This document shows, one piece after another, positions 1-9,247 of a DNA stretch of 49,130 nt. Source of the stretch: JBDKVA01 sp039679375. GTDB taxonomy: Bacteria; Bacillota; Clostridia; Acetivibrionales; DTU013. Positions within the stretch are counted from its first letter, which is position 1. Every line of letters starts with the position of its first letter. The stretch spans positions 1-49,130 of the forward strand of contig JBDKVA010000162.1 in NCBI GenBank assembly GCA_039679375.1. The letters run 5' to 3'. The notes under the pieces are model-generated. The model was given only the letters and a program-made list of their open reading frames with translations. It did not search any database and was not told the origin of the DNA. The position numbers and the translations under genes were made by a program.

Positions 1-94
1 GCTTGATATTCCTGCTTTTTTTGATATTTCTGTTTTTTAGTTTCGGTTTTCTTTAAGTCAGGCTAAAACACAATCAAAAAACGTCAAATACGCC

Positions 95-120
95 AAAAAC
101 CCGCTAAAATAGCGGGTTTT
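95..120 (-). terminator. Terminator of the tRNA-Arg/Gly unit
   Basis: A perfect 10-bp stem (AAAACCCGCT, 5-nt loop, AGCGGGTTTT) sits just past the 3' end of tRNA-Arg. Read on the minus strand it is a GC stem followed by a T run, the form of an intrinsic terminator. Confidence 0.8.
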
Positions 121-131
121 CGGACAGTCTG

Positions 132-208
<77 letters not shown>

Positions 209-260
209 ATATGAAATTTTCAATCAGGACTGGCCGTTAAAGTTCCAGACCTGGAAAAAT

Positions 261-334
261 TGGAGCGGGTGATGGGAATCGGACCCACGCAATCAGCTTG
301 GAAGGCTGATGTTCTACCATTGAACTACACCCGC
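261..334 (-). tRNA. tRNA-Gly (anticodon TCC)
   Basis: The minus strand shows acceptor GCGGGTG paired with CACCCGC, discriminator T, encoded CCA, and anticodon loop CTTCCAA on a TCAGC/GCTGA stem, giving TCC for GGA codons. It is the promoter-proximal member of the tRNA pair. Confidence 0.96.
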
Positions 335-360
335 GAATAATCTTGATTACCGACTTCAAT

Positions 361-389
361 ATTATACAGTCGAGTTTCCCGTTTGTCAA
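361..389 (-). promoter_or_regulatory. Consensus sigma-A promoter of the tRNA pair
   Basis: On the minus strand TTGACA (389-384) is followed by a 17-nt spacer and TATAAT (366-361), a perfect match to the housekeeping consensus. It ends 27 nt before the 5' end of tRNA-Gly, as expected for a highly expressed tRNA operon. Confidence 0.85.
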
Positions 390-498
390 TGCCGGAAACG
401 AATAAAAACGCTCTATCAAGCTGTACAAACATATGGTTTAGGTAACAAATAATAGGCATGTGTAATAGAACAAAGCTGGCCGGGATGAACTATTTGCT

Positions 499-2049
499 TT
501 ACTTTTCCCTCCTCTCGGCAACCTCATCCAGCTGCTTTTGCGCAATTTCAACCAGATTAGCGCTTCCCTCTTTCTCGAGTTTTTGTATAAAGTTGTCTAC
601 TTGCGATGTCTCAGTTAACTTACCTAAATAAATTAAATGATTGAACTCATTGTATAAATTGTTTCTGATTCTTGCAGCAGCCTCAATACTTCTGAAATCC
701 GGATAAAATGCCCCGTGTGGAGGATATTGTGATTTGCTTTCATATAGCTCCTTACGTTTTTCTGATAAGTATGGAAATAAGTATTCAATATTCGTGAACG
801 CCTGTGAGCCGTCCCAATTCATATAGGCGTTGTTGGTATCGATACCTTCCGGCAATGTGGGATAATTGTTTTTAAGCATATAATCAATACCCTCTCTGCC
901 AAACATAACGAGGTAATAATTCTCCTGGTTATACTGCACCCAATCAAGAAATTGTATTGCCCTTTCAGTATTTGAAGATAGCGCGGGAAAAGCGAAAGAT
1001 CTGTCAAATCCCATTGGATTTTCACGCTGTACGGGATTTCCAGGGTACAGGTAGAACTGCCGCATTGGTTGTGTTTTGACTGTCTTGTCGAATATGTTCC
1101 TTAAAGACAATTCAAGTGTCTCTTCAAATGGGTAGTATAGTTCATTATATTGTATAACCGATGCTAATTTTGAAGGATCAGGTATTGGCTTCAGATAACC
1201 ATTTTTAAACCAGCCAGCCAGCGTATATGCATATTCTTTGAATTCGGGTGTATTTTCCCATGCAAGGAGCTTAAATTCAGAGTCATCCCACTTGTAAACA
1301 AGCTTCTGCGTTTCATCTGCTATTGCATAACCGGATGCCGCCGCAAAAAGCTTTAACGTGTCGGTAGTCCTGATAGTACCGGGAATCAGATCTGGTTCAT
1401 TATTTTTAACTATTCCAAGGAATTCTTCATACTCGTCATAAGTAGTGATTTTTTCTATTCCATATTTCTTCAGCACTGAATCTGCGGCCCAAATGACAGG
1501 ACAATATGCTGCAGGGTATAGAGAAGGGAGGGTATAGAGCTTACCGTCAACACTTGCGTAATCCAGTTCTTCCTTTGAATATTTTCTCATAAGTGCCGGA
1601 GCGTTATCAGGAAATAATTGCGAAATATCTTTAAGCCTGCCTTCACGGGCAAGTTTTGTGAAATCCGGATATTGCTCCTGCGGTCTGCCGATGCAGAAGG
1701 CATCGAATGGTTCTTCCGATGCGTCAAGGATTTTTATTTTCCGATAATAACTTTGGAAATCAAGCCATTTAAAATCCAAAGATACATTGACCGTATCAGC
1801 CAATTCCTTCTCAATCTCGGCGCGAACCTCATCCCAGGCTTTTGGCTGCTCTCCGGGAAAATAAAACTTTATTGATACTCGTTCATTATTTATCTTAAGC
1901 GTCTCATATTTTTTCAAAAACTCATCTTCCGCATCGGTATTTGAATTGCAGCCTGCCGGTGCAAGCGCTAAGGATAGTATGATTAAAAAGGTGATGATAA
2001 TTTTTAATCTCCCTGAAATGCCTGCTGATTTGTTTAAATTACAATTCAT
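499..2049 (-). CDS. Extracellular sugar-binding lipoprotein (LplA/DUF3502 type)
   Basis: A 516-residue solute-binding protein for an ABC importer, anchored outside the membrane. The N terminus has a lysine/arginine patch, a hydrophobic core at about residues 16-30 and a lipobox APAGC with the lipidated Cys at 34. The body is a family 1 solute-binding fold. The C-terminal third (PPHGAFYPDF, then IEAAARIRN and a helical tail) is the DUF3502 region seen in long clostridial and bacilli binding proteins of the LplA group. It is 45 nt downstream of a paralogue with the same architecture and is probably cotranscribed. No permease or ATPase lies on either side, so the partner transporter must be elsewhere. 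The substrate cannot be read from sequence; complex oligosaccharides are the usual guess. Confidence 0.85.
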   Translation of the reverse strand: MNCNLNKSAGISGRLKIIITFLIILSLALAPAGCNSNTDAEDEFLKKYETLKINNERVSIKFYFPGEQPKAWDEVRAEIEKELADTVNVSLDFKWLDFQSYYRKIKILDASEEPFDAFCIGRPQEQYPDFTKLAREGRLKDISQLFPDNAPALMRKYSKEELDYASVDGKLYTLPSLYPAAYCPVIWAADSVLKKYGIEKITTYDEYEEFLGIVKNNEPDLIPGTIRTTDTLKLFAAASGYAIADETQKLVYKWDDSEFKLLAWENTPEFKEYAYTLAGWFKNGYLKPIPDPSKLASVIQYNELYYPFEETLELSLRNIFDKTVKTQPMRQFYLYPGNPVQRENPMGFDRSFAFPALSSNTERAIQFLDWVQYNQENYYLVMFGREGIDYMLKNNYPTLPEGIDTNNAYMNWDGSQAFTNIEYLFPYLSEKRKELYESKSQYPPHGAFYPDFRSIEAAARIRNNLYNEFNHLIYLGKLTETSQVDNFIQKLEKEGSANLVEIAQKQLDEVAERREK

Positions 2050-2094
2050 AGCTGGCCTCCATGAATATTAATCGAGCTGCAAGGCAGCGCCCGT

Positions 2095-3681
2095 CTATTT
2101 CCGTCCATCAACCGCCTCGTCCAGCTGCTTTTGCACAATTTCCACCAGATTGACGCTTCCAAGATCCTCAAGGCTCTTTATAAAACTATCAACCTGTGAT
2201 GAATCTACCAATTCACCCCGTTTAATTTTACGTTCAAAATCCTGAAATACTTTGGATCTGTTTTCAGCGGCCGATTCAATAGTGCTATAGTTCGGATAAA
2301 ACGCTCCATGGGGAGGGTATTTCGAATTTTTGTCAATGAAATCCCTGTAATTAAATTCATTGCCTTTTTCGTCCTTAACGGCCGGCAGAAATTCAATACT
2401 TTCAAATGCCCAGTGACCATCCCAGTACATATACGTACTGTCTTTATATTCCATGCCTTCAGGCAATAAAGGGTAATTGTTCTTTAGGACATAATCTTTG
2501 CCTTCTCTTCCGTACATTATTAAGTAATAATTGCTTTGGCTTTGCTGCACCCATTCCAGAAATTGAAGCGCTTTGCCGGTATTTGCCGATGCTGCCGGAA
2601 AAGCGAACGAACCGTTTCGGTAGACCGTACCCATAGCATTATCGCGCTGTACTGTTTTTTCGGGGCAAAAATAGAATACCCGGAGTGGGTTTGATTCACC
2701 CATTATTCCGGATGAATTGCTGAAGGTCATCTTTGTTGTTTCATTGCTTGGCGGCGTCAGTGTACCAAAATATATAAAAGAGGTAGTTTTCAATTGATCG
2801 GGATTTGATACCAGATAGCCTTTTTTAAACCAGCTGGCTATATAATTCACCGCTTCCTTAAATTCTGGCGTGTTCTCCCAGGCGACGATTTTCATTTTGG
2901 GGTCATCCCATTTGTAAACAAGCTTCTGCGGTTCATCGACTACAACATAACCGGATGCCCTTGCGAAGAGATTTAATGTATCTACACTATTGGCTATGGT
3001 GCCGGGTATCAATTCAGGCTCATTTTCCTTTACAGTTTTCAGATAGGCTTCATATTGATCAAAACTTGATATGTCGGGTAAACTATATTTTTTAAGCAGA
3101 GCGTCATCCACCATAAGATACGTACAGTAGGCACACGGATATAGGGACGGTACTGCAAAGAGCTTCCCGTCGACCCTTGCATAATCGAGTTCTTCTTCAG
3201 TATATTTTTGAAATAACGCAGGCGCGCTTTCAGGAAACAATTGCGTAATATCCTTAAGCTTCCCTTCTCGCACCAGCTTGGTGAAGTCCAGATAATACTG
3301 CTGCGGTTTAGCTACGCAGAAGGCGTCAAATGAATCGTCCGATGCTGTAAGCGCAGTCATTTTTTGAATATAGCTCTGGTTCTCGAGCCAACTGAAATCC
3401 AAAGATACATTGACCGTATCCGCCAATTCCTTCTCAATCTCGGCACGCACCTCGTCCCAGGCTTTTGGCTGCTGCCCAGGAAAATAAAATTTTAACACGG
3501 CACGTTCATTATTTTCTACAGGCGCCGCTTCATACTTTTTCAAAAAGTCTTCTTCCGCATCAACATCGGCACCGGAGCTGCAGCCTGTCGGAATAAGTGC
3601 AATTGAGAGGATGATTATAAAAGCTATTGTAAATACCGATTTTCCAGAAATATTGGCTAATTTGTTTGATATGCAATTCAT
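2095..3681 (-). CDS. Extracellular sugar-binding lipoprotein, paralogue of the 499-2049 gene
   Basis: A 528-residue lipoprotein with signal peptide and lipobox IPTGC (Cys34). It aligns with the downstream gene over its whole length. Shared blocks include AWDEVRAEIEKELADTVNVS, LVYKWDD, AWENTPEFKE and YPPHGAFYP, and the DUF3502-like C terminus. Identity is high but uneven, so this is an older tandem duplication rather than a recent copy. The mature region opens with a small acidic linker, as is common for lipoproteins. It is the first gene of the pair, with a 282-bp upstream region before the divergent cyclase gene. Function is inferred as substrate capture for a sugar ABC importer encoded elsewhere. 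Confidence 0.85.
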   Translation of the reverse strand: MNCISNKLANISGKSVFTIAFIIILSIALIPTGCSSGADVDAEEDFLKKYEAAPVENNERAVLKFYFPGQQPKAWDEVRAEIEKELADTVNVSLDFSWLENQSYIQKMTALTASDDSFDAFCVAKPQQYYLDFTKLVREGKLKDITQLFPESAPALFQKYTEEELDYARVDGKLFAVPSLYPCAYCTYLMVDDALLKKYSLPDISSFDQYEAYLKTVKENEPELIPGTIANSVDTLNLFARASGYVVVDEPQKLVYKWDDPKMKIVAWENTPEFKEAVNYIASWFKKGYLVSNPDQLKTTSFIYFGTLTPPSNETTKMTFSNSSGIMGESNPLRVFYFCPEKTVQRDNAMGTVYRNGSFAFPAASANTGKALQFLEWVQQSQSNYYLIMYGREGKDYVLKNNYPLLPEGMEYKDSTYMYWDGHWAFESIEFLPAVKDEKGNEFNYRDFIDKNSKYPPHGAFYPNYSTIESAAENRSKVFQDFERKIKRGELVDSSQVDSFIKSLEDLGSVNLVEIVQKQLDEAVDGRK

Positions 3682-3850
3682 ATAAACCCCCGTATTCTAA
3701 TTGTTATCTGTGATTTGACATAAATTTAATATGTGAAATATTTCCTGTTTCCGTGTTTATATAATACTATTTTAGCAAAAATAAGTAAAGAATGTGAAGG
3801 CGTATTATAGACAAAATTTACAAACTGTTAACAACTATAGAGAAGACATA

Positions 3851-3879
3851 TTGAAATAGTTATGAGGAAATGATATGAT
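3851..3879 (+). promoter_or_regulatory. Promoter of the diguanylate cyclase gene
   Basis: TTGAAA (3851-3856), a 17-nt spacer and TATGAT (3874-3879) form a good sigma-A promoter about 85 nt upstream of the GTG start at 3964. Confidence 0.6.
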
Positions 3880-3885
3880 TTATTC

Positions 3886-3901
3886 GTTTCGTAAACGAAA
3901 C
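3886..3901. promoter_or_regulatory. Inverted repeat at the predicted start site of the cyclase gene
   Basis: GTTTCG-TAAA-CGAAAC is a 6-bp perfect inverted repeat placed right at the expected transcription start (+1 to +16). That is a typical repressor operator position. The cognate regulator is unknown. Confidence 0.4.
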
Positions 3902-3963
3902 TACAGCTGTTATTGAATATTGAGTAGATATGGAATAAGCTCTAGAATCGAAAGGTTTTATTT

Positions 3964-5079
3964 GTGAAAAACGTTAATGAATATGGAATATCCTATTATG
4001 GAGATTTTACCGATAAAGTTCTGGAAAAGGATTTTTTCAATCATGAAATCAGTAAAGCCATAAAACATATCAGACCAATCATCTTAGCTTTGGGCTTGCT
4101 GTTTATGCTCTTTATCATTCCGGATTATTTTTTGATAAAAAATAAAGATACATTAAACATCATTCTTTCCATTAGAACAGGTGCTTTGCTGCTGATACTG
4201 ATTTTATACTACTCATTGAGGAGAATAAAGGACTACAGTTACTACGCAGTATGGGTTACAGTTCTGGAAGTCATCATTTCGATAGCTTTTACGGTAATAT
4301 ATTATTTTTATGAATCGCCTGACTATTTGATTCAGGCGATGGGAGTCATCATTATTATTATTGGGATATACCTGGCGCCCAATAAATGGATTTATATGCA
4401 GATAGCCGCAATTATTACGGCAGCCGCCTTTGTAGCCGCAACATTTTGTATTCGGCAGGAGATCGACTTCTCTGAATTTTTGGCCGGTATTGCATTCATT
4501 CTATTGGTAATGATTCTAAGCAGTATATCATCCTATAGAGCGAATTATTACAAAAGGGTCCAGTATATTGACAGCAAGAAACTGATGGTTATGTCGCAAA
4601 CCGATTCTTTGACAGGCTTATTCAACAGAGCAAAGTTCAATGATGAACTGATCAAGTGGATCAGCTACTCTGATAGGTACGGGATGCCCATATCATTGGC
4701 AATATTTGATTTTGACGATTTCAAGCTGATTAATGACAAATACGGCCATTTAGCCGGCGATAAGGTTATGACAGATACAGTAGATGACATAAAGGCTGTT
4801 ATTCGCCAATCTGATGTATTTGCCAGGTGGGGAGGGGATGAATTTGTTCTTCTGCTGCCTAATACGGATACACAGCATGCGATGGAACTCGTAGAGCGAA
4901 TCAGAAAGCTTATAGAAAGCAAAGCTTATCAATCCGGACAGCATTTCACCTGCAGCTTTGGACTGGTATCACTGAATAACGGCGAAACTGCAGAACATGT
5001 ATTGCAAAGAGCAGACAAGCTGCTTTACAGCGCAAAGAAAAAAGGCAAAAACACGATCGCTTGCCAGCCGTATGAATAA
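3964..5079 (+). CDS. Membrane-bound diguanylate cyclase (GGDEF)
   Basis: A 371-residue protein predicted to make cyclic di-GMP from two GTP at the membrane. Residues about 38-190 form roughly six hydrophobic segments with short loops, a compact membrane sensor of no recognised family. From about residue 200 (TDSLTGLFNR) a full GGDEF domain follows. The active-site GGDEF is at 290-294, and an inhibitory RxxD site (RQSD, 281-284) sits exactly five residues before it, so product inhibition is likely. The start is GTG with AAAGG upstream. It has its own promoter and a candidate operator at 3886-3901. No PilZ protein or c-di-GMP riboswitch was recognised beside it. Confidence 0.93.
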   Translation: MKNVNEYGISYYGDFTDKVLEKDFFNHEISKAIKHIRPIILALGLLFMLFIIPDYFLIKNKDTLNIILSIRTGALLLILILYYSLRRIKDYSYYAVWVTVLEVIISIAFTVIYYFYESPDYLIQAMGVIIIIIGIYLAPNKWIYMQIAAIITAAAFVAATFCIRQEIDFSEFLAGIAFILLVMILSSISSYRANYYKRVQYIDSKKLMVMSQTDSLTGLFNRAKFNDELIKWISYSDRYGMPISLAIFDFDDFKLINDKYGHLAGDKVMTDTVDDIKAVIRQSDVFARWGGDEFVLLLPNTDTQHAMELVERIRKLIESKAYQSGQHFTCSFGLVSLNNGETAEHVLQRADKLLYSAKKKGKNTIACQPYE

Positions 5080-5213
5080 GGAAAACAATCAGACTGCTAT
5101 TTTTAAAGAGTTTTTTAGACAATGCAGTAAATCTGGCAGGGAAAAGCCGGATACAATTTATTTTTAGAAATAAAGGATTATTTTTATCCGGTATAGAATA
5201 TATATCATCATAA

Positions 5214-5227
5214 TGCAATCGTGTGCA
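5214..5227. promoter_or_regulatory. Candidate LacI-type operator upstream of the LacI gene
   Basis: TGCAATCGTGTGCA fits the TGNAANCG...CA pattern of LacI/CcpA operators and shares the half site AATGCAA with the stronger site at 6281-6298. It lies 27 nt before the regulator's ATG, which suggests autoregulation. Confidence 0.45.
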
Positions 5228-5253
5228 CGCAAATTTATTACATAGGAGTAAAT

Positions 5254-6240
5254 ATGACTGTCACAGTAAAGGATGTTGCCAGAGCTGCAGGTGTTTCAGC
5301 ATCGACGGTTTCAAGGGTTGCAAATGGAGATTGCCGTATCAGCGCCAGGACGACGGAAAAGGTACTGAAATGCATGAAGGAGCTTGACTATCATATTAAT
5401 AATATCGGCAGAAGTCTGAAAACCAACCGGACGCTGACAGTCGGCTTTGTTTCACCTGAACTGTCGAATGATGTCTTCATGGGCATTGCAAAAGGTGCGG
5501 AGGACGAATTCAGAAAGCACGGCTACAACATCATCATATGCAATTCAAACGAAAGCGTTGAGGAGGAGAAGGAGCGGATCAGCCTCCTTTCACAGAAATG
5601 TGTCGACGGAATTATCATTATACCGGCCAGCGCAGAGGGAGAGCATTACAAACGGATCAGCGAATCAGGACTGCCGGTTGTATTGGTGGATAGACTTGTT
5701 GAACATTTTGAGACTGACGCTGTGCTCGTTGACAATATAAACGGCAGTTATTCGGCAATAGAATATCTTATAAATAACGGGCACAGACGCATCGGGTTTA
5801 TTGGCGGAGATATGAGGCTTACATCGGCCGGAGAGCGTTATGAAGGTTATAGACGGGTGCTTTCCGATTACTGCATACCGCTTGAAGAGTCTATTGTAAA
5901 GTTTGGAGATTACCATATACAAAGCGGTTACCGGATCATGAGCGAACTGATGGAGGCTATGGAACCGCCTGATTATGTATTTGTTTCGAATTATTATATG
6001 AATATTGGCGCAATGAAATATCTGCTGAAGCAAAAAAATGAGGAAATGAAGAAGGTATCGATTGCAGCATTTGATGATCTGGAGTTTTCCGCAATTCTTG
6101 GTCTGTGCAGCGTCAGGGTCGCACAGCCTATGCTTGACATAGGCTGCAGGGCGGCGCAATTGCTTTTATCGCGGATAAATGGAGAGAATATGGCATTTCC
6201 GCAAATAATCAGGCTAAAGACAATGCTTAAAATTAATTGA
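5254..6240 (+). CDS. LacI-family transcriptional regulator of fucose use
   Basis: A 328-residue repressor. Residues 1-50 hold the LacI helix-turn-helix (TVKDVARAAGVSASTVSRVA) and hinge helix (IGRSLKTNRTL). The rest is a periplasmic-binding-protein-like effector domain ending in the usual RRAAQLLLSRI-type region. I chose the ATG at 5254 because TAGGAG precedes it and the family normally begins at MTVTVKDV; an in-frame upstream GTG at 5221 would add 11 unneeded residues. The next gene is L-fucose isomerase, 114 nt after the stop, with a perfect LacI-type palindrome in between. It therefore most likely represses fucI, with fucose or a fucose metabolite as inducer (inference). Confidence 0.92.
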   Translation: MTVTVKDVARAAGVSASTVSRVANGDCRISARTTEKVLKCMKELDYHINNIGRSLKTNRTLTVGFVSPELSNDVFMGIAKGAEDEFRKHGYNIIICNSNESVEEEKERISLLSQKCVDGIIIIPASAEGEHYKRISESGLPVVLVDRLVEHFETDAVLVDNINGSYSAIEYLINNGHRRIGFIGGDMRLTSAGERYEGYRRVLSDYCIPLEESIVKFGDYHIQSGYRIMSELMEAMEPPDYVFVSNYYMNIGAMKYLLKQKNEEMKKVSIAAFDDLEFSAILGLCSVRVAQPMLDIGCRAAQLLLSRINGENMAFPQIIRLKTMLKIN

Positions 6241-6280
6241 TAAAGTTTGGCTGTTTGAAGGCAGTAATAATTTGCACATT

Positions 6281-6298
6281 AATGCAAACGATTGCATT
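6281..6298. promoter_or_regulatory. LacI-type operator in the fucI promoter
   Basis: AATGCAA-ACGA-TTGCATT is an 18-bp inverted repeat with perfect 7-bp arms. Its core TGCAAACGATTGCA fits the LacI/cre consensus TGNAANCGNTTNCA exactly. It overlaps the spacer after a TTGCAC (-35-like, 6272-6277), so binding would block transcription of fucI. A CcpA cre role is an alternative reading. Confidence 0.75.
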
Positions 6299-6354
6299 AA
6301 TAATATGGAATATTAATTTTGAGAACATGCTGTCTCAAGAAGGAGGTATTGTTT

Positions 6355-8175
6355 ATGGCGGATTTACAGAGCTTACAGATTAATAAGGGGAAAAGCAGGT
6401 TACATGGAGTACTGCCAAAGGTCGGGATACGGCCTGCCATTGACGGAAGGCGCAGAGGAGTAAGAGAGTCGCTTGAAGAGCAGACCATGAATATGGCTAA
6501 AGCGGCTGCACGCCTTATAACCGGGAATATTAAACATACGGACGGATCACCTGTTGAGTGCGTCATAGCTGATACATGTATTGGCGGTGTTGCCGAAGCG
6601 GCAATGTGTGCAGAGAAATTTGACAGGGAGGGGGTAGGTGTGTCTCTTACTGTTTCCCCCTGCTGGTGTTACGGCTCTGAAACGATGGATATGGATCCTT
6701 TCAGGCCGAAAGCTGTCTGGGGTTTCAATGGAACGGAGCGCCCTGGGGCGGTCTATCTTGCGGCAGTTCTGGCTGCGCACAATCAGAAGGGTCTGCCTGC
6801 CTTCAGCATATATGGGAGGGATGTGCAGAACGCACAGGATACGGAAATACCTGCTGATGTAAGGGCTAAAATACTTCAGTTTGCAAAGGCGGGCATAGCT
6901 GCTGCAACGATGAAGGGCAAATCTTACCTATCCATGGGATCGGTGGCAATGGGTATAGCGGGCTCCATTGTAAATGCGGACTTTTTCCAGAATTACCTTG
7001 GAATGAGGAATGAATATGTTGATATGACGGAATTTATCCGAAGGATGGATGAAGGGATTTACGATAAAGAGGAGTTTGAAAAGGCTTTAAAATGGACGAA
7101 GAACAATTGCCGGGAAGGCCAGGATATCTATAATACGGGCAACGCGCGTGCAGGCAGGAAGGACCTGGACAAACAGTGGGAAACATCTGTTAAGATGGCG
7201 CTGATTGCAAAGGATCTTATGACCGGGAACCCAAGATTGGCTGATATTGGATTCGGCGAGGAAGCGCTGGGGCATAATGCGATTGCGGCGGGCTTCCAGG
7301 GCCAGCGCCAATGGACCGACCATTTCCCGAACGGAGACTTCATGGAAGCTATCCTTAATTCTTCTTTTGATTGGAATGGCATACGTGAAGCTTATGTACT
7401 CGCAACGGAAAATGACAGTCTGAATGGTGTAGCAATGCTCTTCGGGCATCTTCTGACCAATACGGCGCAGATTTTTGCCGACGTCAGAACCTACTGGAGC
7501 CCTGAATCCATTGAGAGGGTCGCCGGAAAAAGGCCCGCGGGACTTGCCGCAGCAGGTGTCATACACCTTATCAATTCCGGAGCTGCCGCATTGGATGGAT
7601 CCGGTGAGCAGATCAAGGACGGCAAACCTGCTATGAAACCCTTCTGGGAAATTACGCCGGAGGAGGCCGGTAAATGCCTTGATGCAACTTCATGGACACC
7701 TGCCAATCTAGGGTATTTCAGAGGAGGCGGATTTTCTTCCAAATTCCTGACTAAAGGCGGAATGCCTGCTACAATGTTAAGGTTGAATATAGTAAAAGGC
7801 CTCGGTCCTGTACTGCAATTGGCTGAAGGTTATACTGTTGATCTGCCTGGGGATGCGCATCGTATCATTGACATGAGGACGGATCCGGGCTGGCCGACCA
7901 CATGGTTCGCACCCAATCTGACAGGGAAGGGTCCATTCAAGGATGTATACTCCGTTATGGCAAACTGGGGCGCCAATCATGGGGTATTGAGCTGTGGACA
8001 TATCGGAGGAGACCTTATAACTTTGGCGTCCATTCTGAGAATACCGGTATGCATGCATAATGTTCCGGAAGATAGGATTTTCAGGCCGTCCGTATGGAAT
8101 TCCTTTGGGACGGCCGATCTCGAAGGAGCAGATTACAGAGCATGCAGCCAGCTTGGACCGATATATGGAAAATGA
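6355..8175 (+). CDS. fucI: L-fucose isomerase
   Basis: A 606-residue cytoplasmic enzyme that interconverts L-fucose and L-fuculose (also D-arabinose/ribulose), dependent on Mn. The N terminus PKVGIRPAIDGRRRGVRESL and blocks such as WGFNGTERPGAVYLAAVLAA are diagnostic of FucI. Probable metal ligands are Glu352 (ATEND), Asp376 (FADVRTYW) and His542 (GANHG), with spacing like the E. coli enzyme. Length matches the family (about 590-605). The ATG at 6355 is preceded by AAGGAGG; a longer in-frame start at 6319 has no good site. No kinase, aldolase or fucose transporter lies next to it, so the rest of the pathway is elsewhere. Control is probably by the upstream LacI protein. Confidence 0.97.
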   Translation: MADLQSLQINKGKSRLHGVLPKVGIRPAIDGRRRGVRESLEEQTMNMAKAAARLITGNIKHTDGSPVECVIADTCIGGVAEAAMCAEKFDREGVGVSLTVSPCWCYGSETMDMDPFRPKAVWGFNGTERPGAVYLAAVLAAHNQKGLPAFSIYGRDVQNAQDTEIPADVRAKILQFAKAGIAAATMKGKSYLSMGSVAMGIAGSIVNADFFQNYLGMRNEYVDMTEFIRRMDEGIYDKEEFEKALKWTKNNCREGQDIYNTGNARAGRKDLDKQWETSVKMALIAKDLMTGNPRLADIGFGEEALGHNAIAAGFQGQRQWTDHFPNGDFMEAILNSSFDWNGIREAYVLATENDSLNGVAMLFGHLLTNTAQIFADVRTYWSPESIERVAGKRPAGLAAAGVIHLINSGAAALDGSGEQIKDGKPAMKPFWEITPEEAGKCLDATSWTPANLGYFRGGGFSSKFLTKGGMPATMLRLNIVKGLGPVLQLAEGYTVDLPGDAHRIIDMRTDPGWPTTWFAPNLTGKGPFKDVYSVMANWGANHGVLSCGHIGGDLITLASILRIPVCMHNVPEDRIFRPSVWNSFGTADLEGADYRACSQLGPIYGK

Positions 8176-8210
8176 AAATTAACGTACTGTAAGATTTGAT
8201 TAGGGACAAA

Positions 8211-8254
8211 AGCATATACCTGTGTAACAGCATGGAATTGCACAGGTATATGCT
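8211..8254. repeat. 14-bp inverted repeat after fucI
   Basis: AGCATATACCTGTG (8211-8224) and its exact reverse complement (8241-8254) flank a 16-nt loop, 35 nt after the fucI stop. It could end or protect the fucI transcript, but no T run follows on either strand. Confidence 0.6.
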
Positions 8255-8980
8255 GATGCATAATCGTTTGTTTGAGCGTACTGATATGATAATGTCCAAT
8301 TTTGTTATTGCGAGCAAAGCGCGGCAATCTCTCCTTTACAGGAAAGTGCGAAGTAAAGAAAGATGCGTTGCATCAAAATAAAACAATAAAACATTAATGC
8401 CACTTTTGACCGCCCAAAAGTAGCCAAAAGGCACCACTCAAGCGACGTGGTGTCTGTCAGGGCACTGAGGAAAAGCTTCTATATGCCAACGAAGGAAAAC
8501 CCTTGGGGCGGTCGGCACATATATCGCCATCCCTGGCGTAGATGTGCCTGAATGGACATCGTGTCCATTTCACTGCCTGTTTTTGTTTTCCTTCGGGCAT
8601 ATCACGAAGCTTTTCCTAACACTTATAAGCAGCTTCGAAGGCACTTATCAGCAAGGAGCGGCAGTGCTGTTTGTGGATATAGATTTCGCTAAAGCGAAAT
8701 ATTACATTAGTGTAGCATTTCTGCAAAGCAGAAATTCATTGTTGTGTTTCCGGCTGCGAAGCCCTTCTGCTTAGTACTCATTCAATGGTGTAGACTGCAA
8801 TACCCGAGATACATGGGCGAGCAGCATACGCAGTATGCGACCAGCCCGTGAGACAGGACTGCTAACCCTAAGCTATAATTATTTAAAAGAATGCACGTAA
8901 GCAGGTGCTTGGAAACACAACCAGAATAAATAGCGCTGACGATCCTACCCTGGCAATCCCACGCATTAGAAGACAAGGGT

Positions 8981-9048
8981 AAGACAAGGGGACGGTTCTA
9001 TTGTCTGTCTGCTCCGTGAGACAGACAATAGAACCGTCCCCTTGTCTT
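8981..9048. repeat. Perfect 30-bp palindromic hairpin (REP/MITE-like)
   Basis: Arms 8981-9010 and 9019-9048 are exact reverse complements over 30 bp with an 8-nt loop GCTCCGTG. The arm core GGACGGTTCTATTGTCT resembles a palindromic repeat seen in many Firmicute genomes. A partial direct copy (AGACAAGGGT) abuts it at 8971-8980. No transposase is nearby. Confidence 0.8.
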
Positions 9049-9218
9049 TTGCACTGTGGCAGGCGACCAGTGACTGTCCCTGCTCTTTGTGCTGCGCATT
9101 GTTCCCATGTTATGCATCATTCCTATGTTAAGCGGTAATTATTTTGTGTTGACATCCGAAATATGTATTGTTACCCTTCTTCCAACCATACAACCAACCG
9201 AATAAAACGCAACTTTTG

Positions 9219-9247
9219 TTGTACAACTTATTAATGCAGTATATAAT
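9219..9247 (+). promoter_or_regulatory. Promoter of the glycosyltransferase gene, with palindrome on the -35
   Basis: TTGTAC (9219-9224), 17-nt spacer and TATAAT (9242-9247) form a good promoter 80 nt before the ATG at 9327. A perfect 10-bp palindrome GTTGTACAAC (9218-9227) covers the -35 and may be an operator. Confidence 0.6.

Noticed and set aside
8196..8774. Short open frames after fucI
   Set aside because: Composition and repeats do not look coding, and no ribosome sites were seen.
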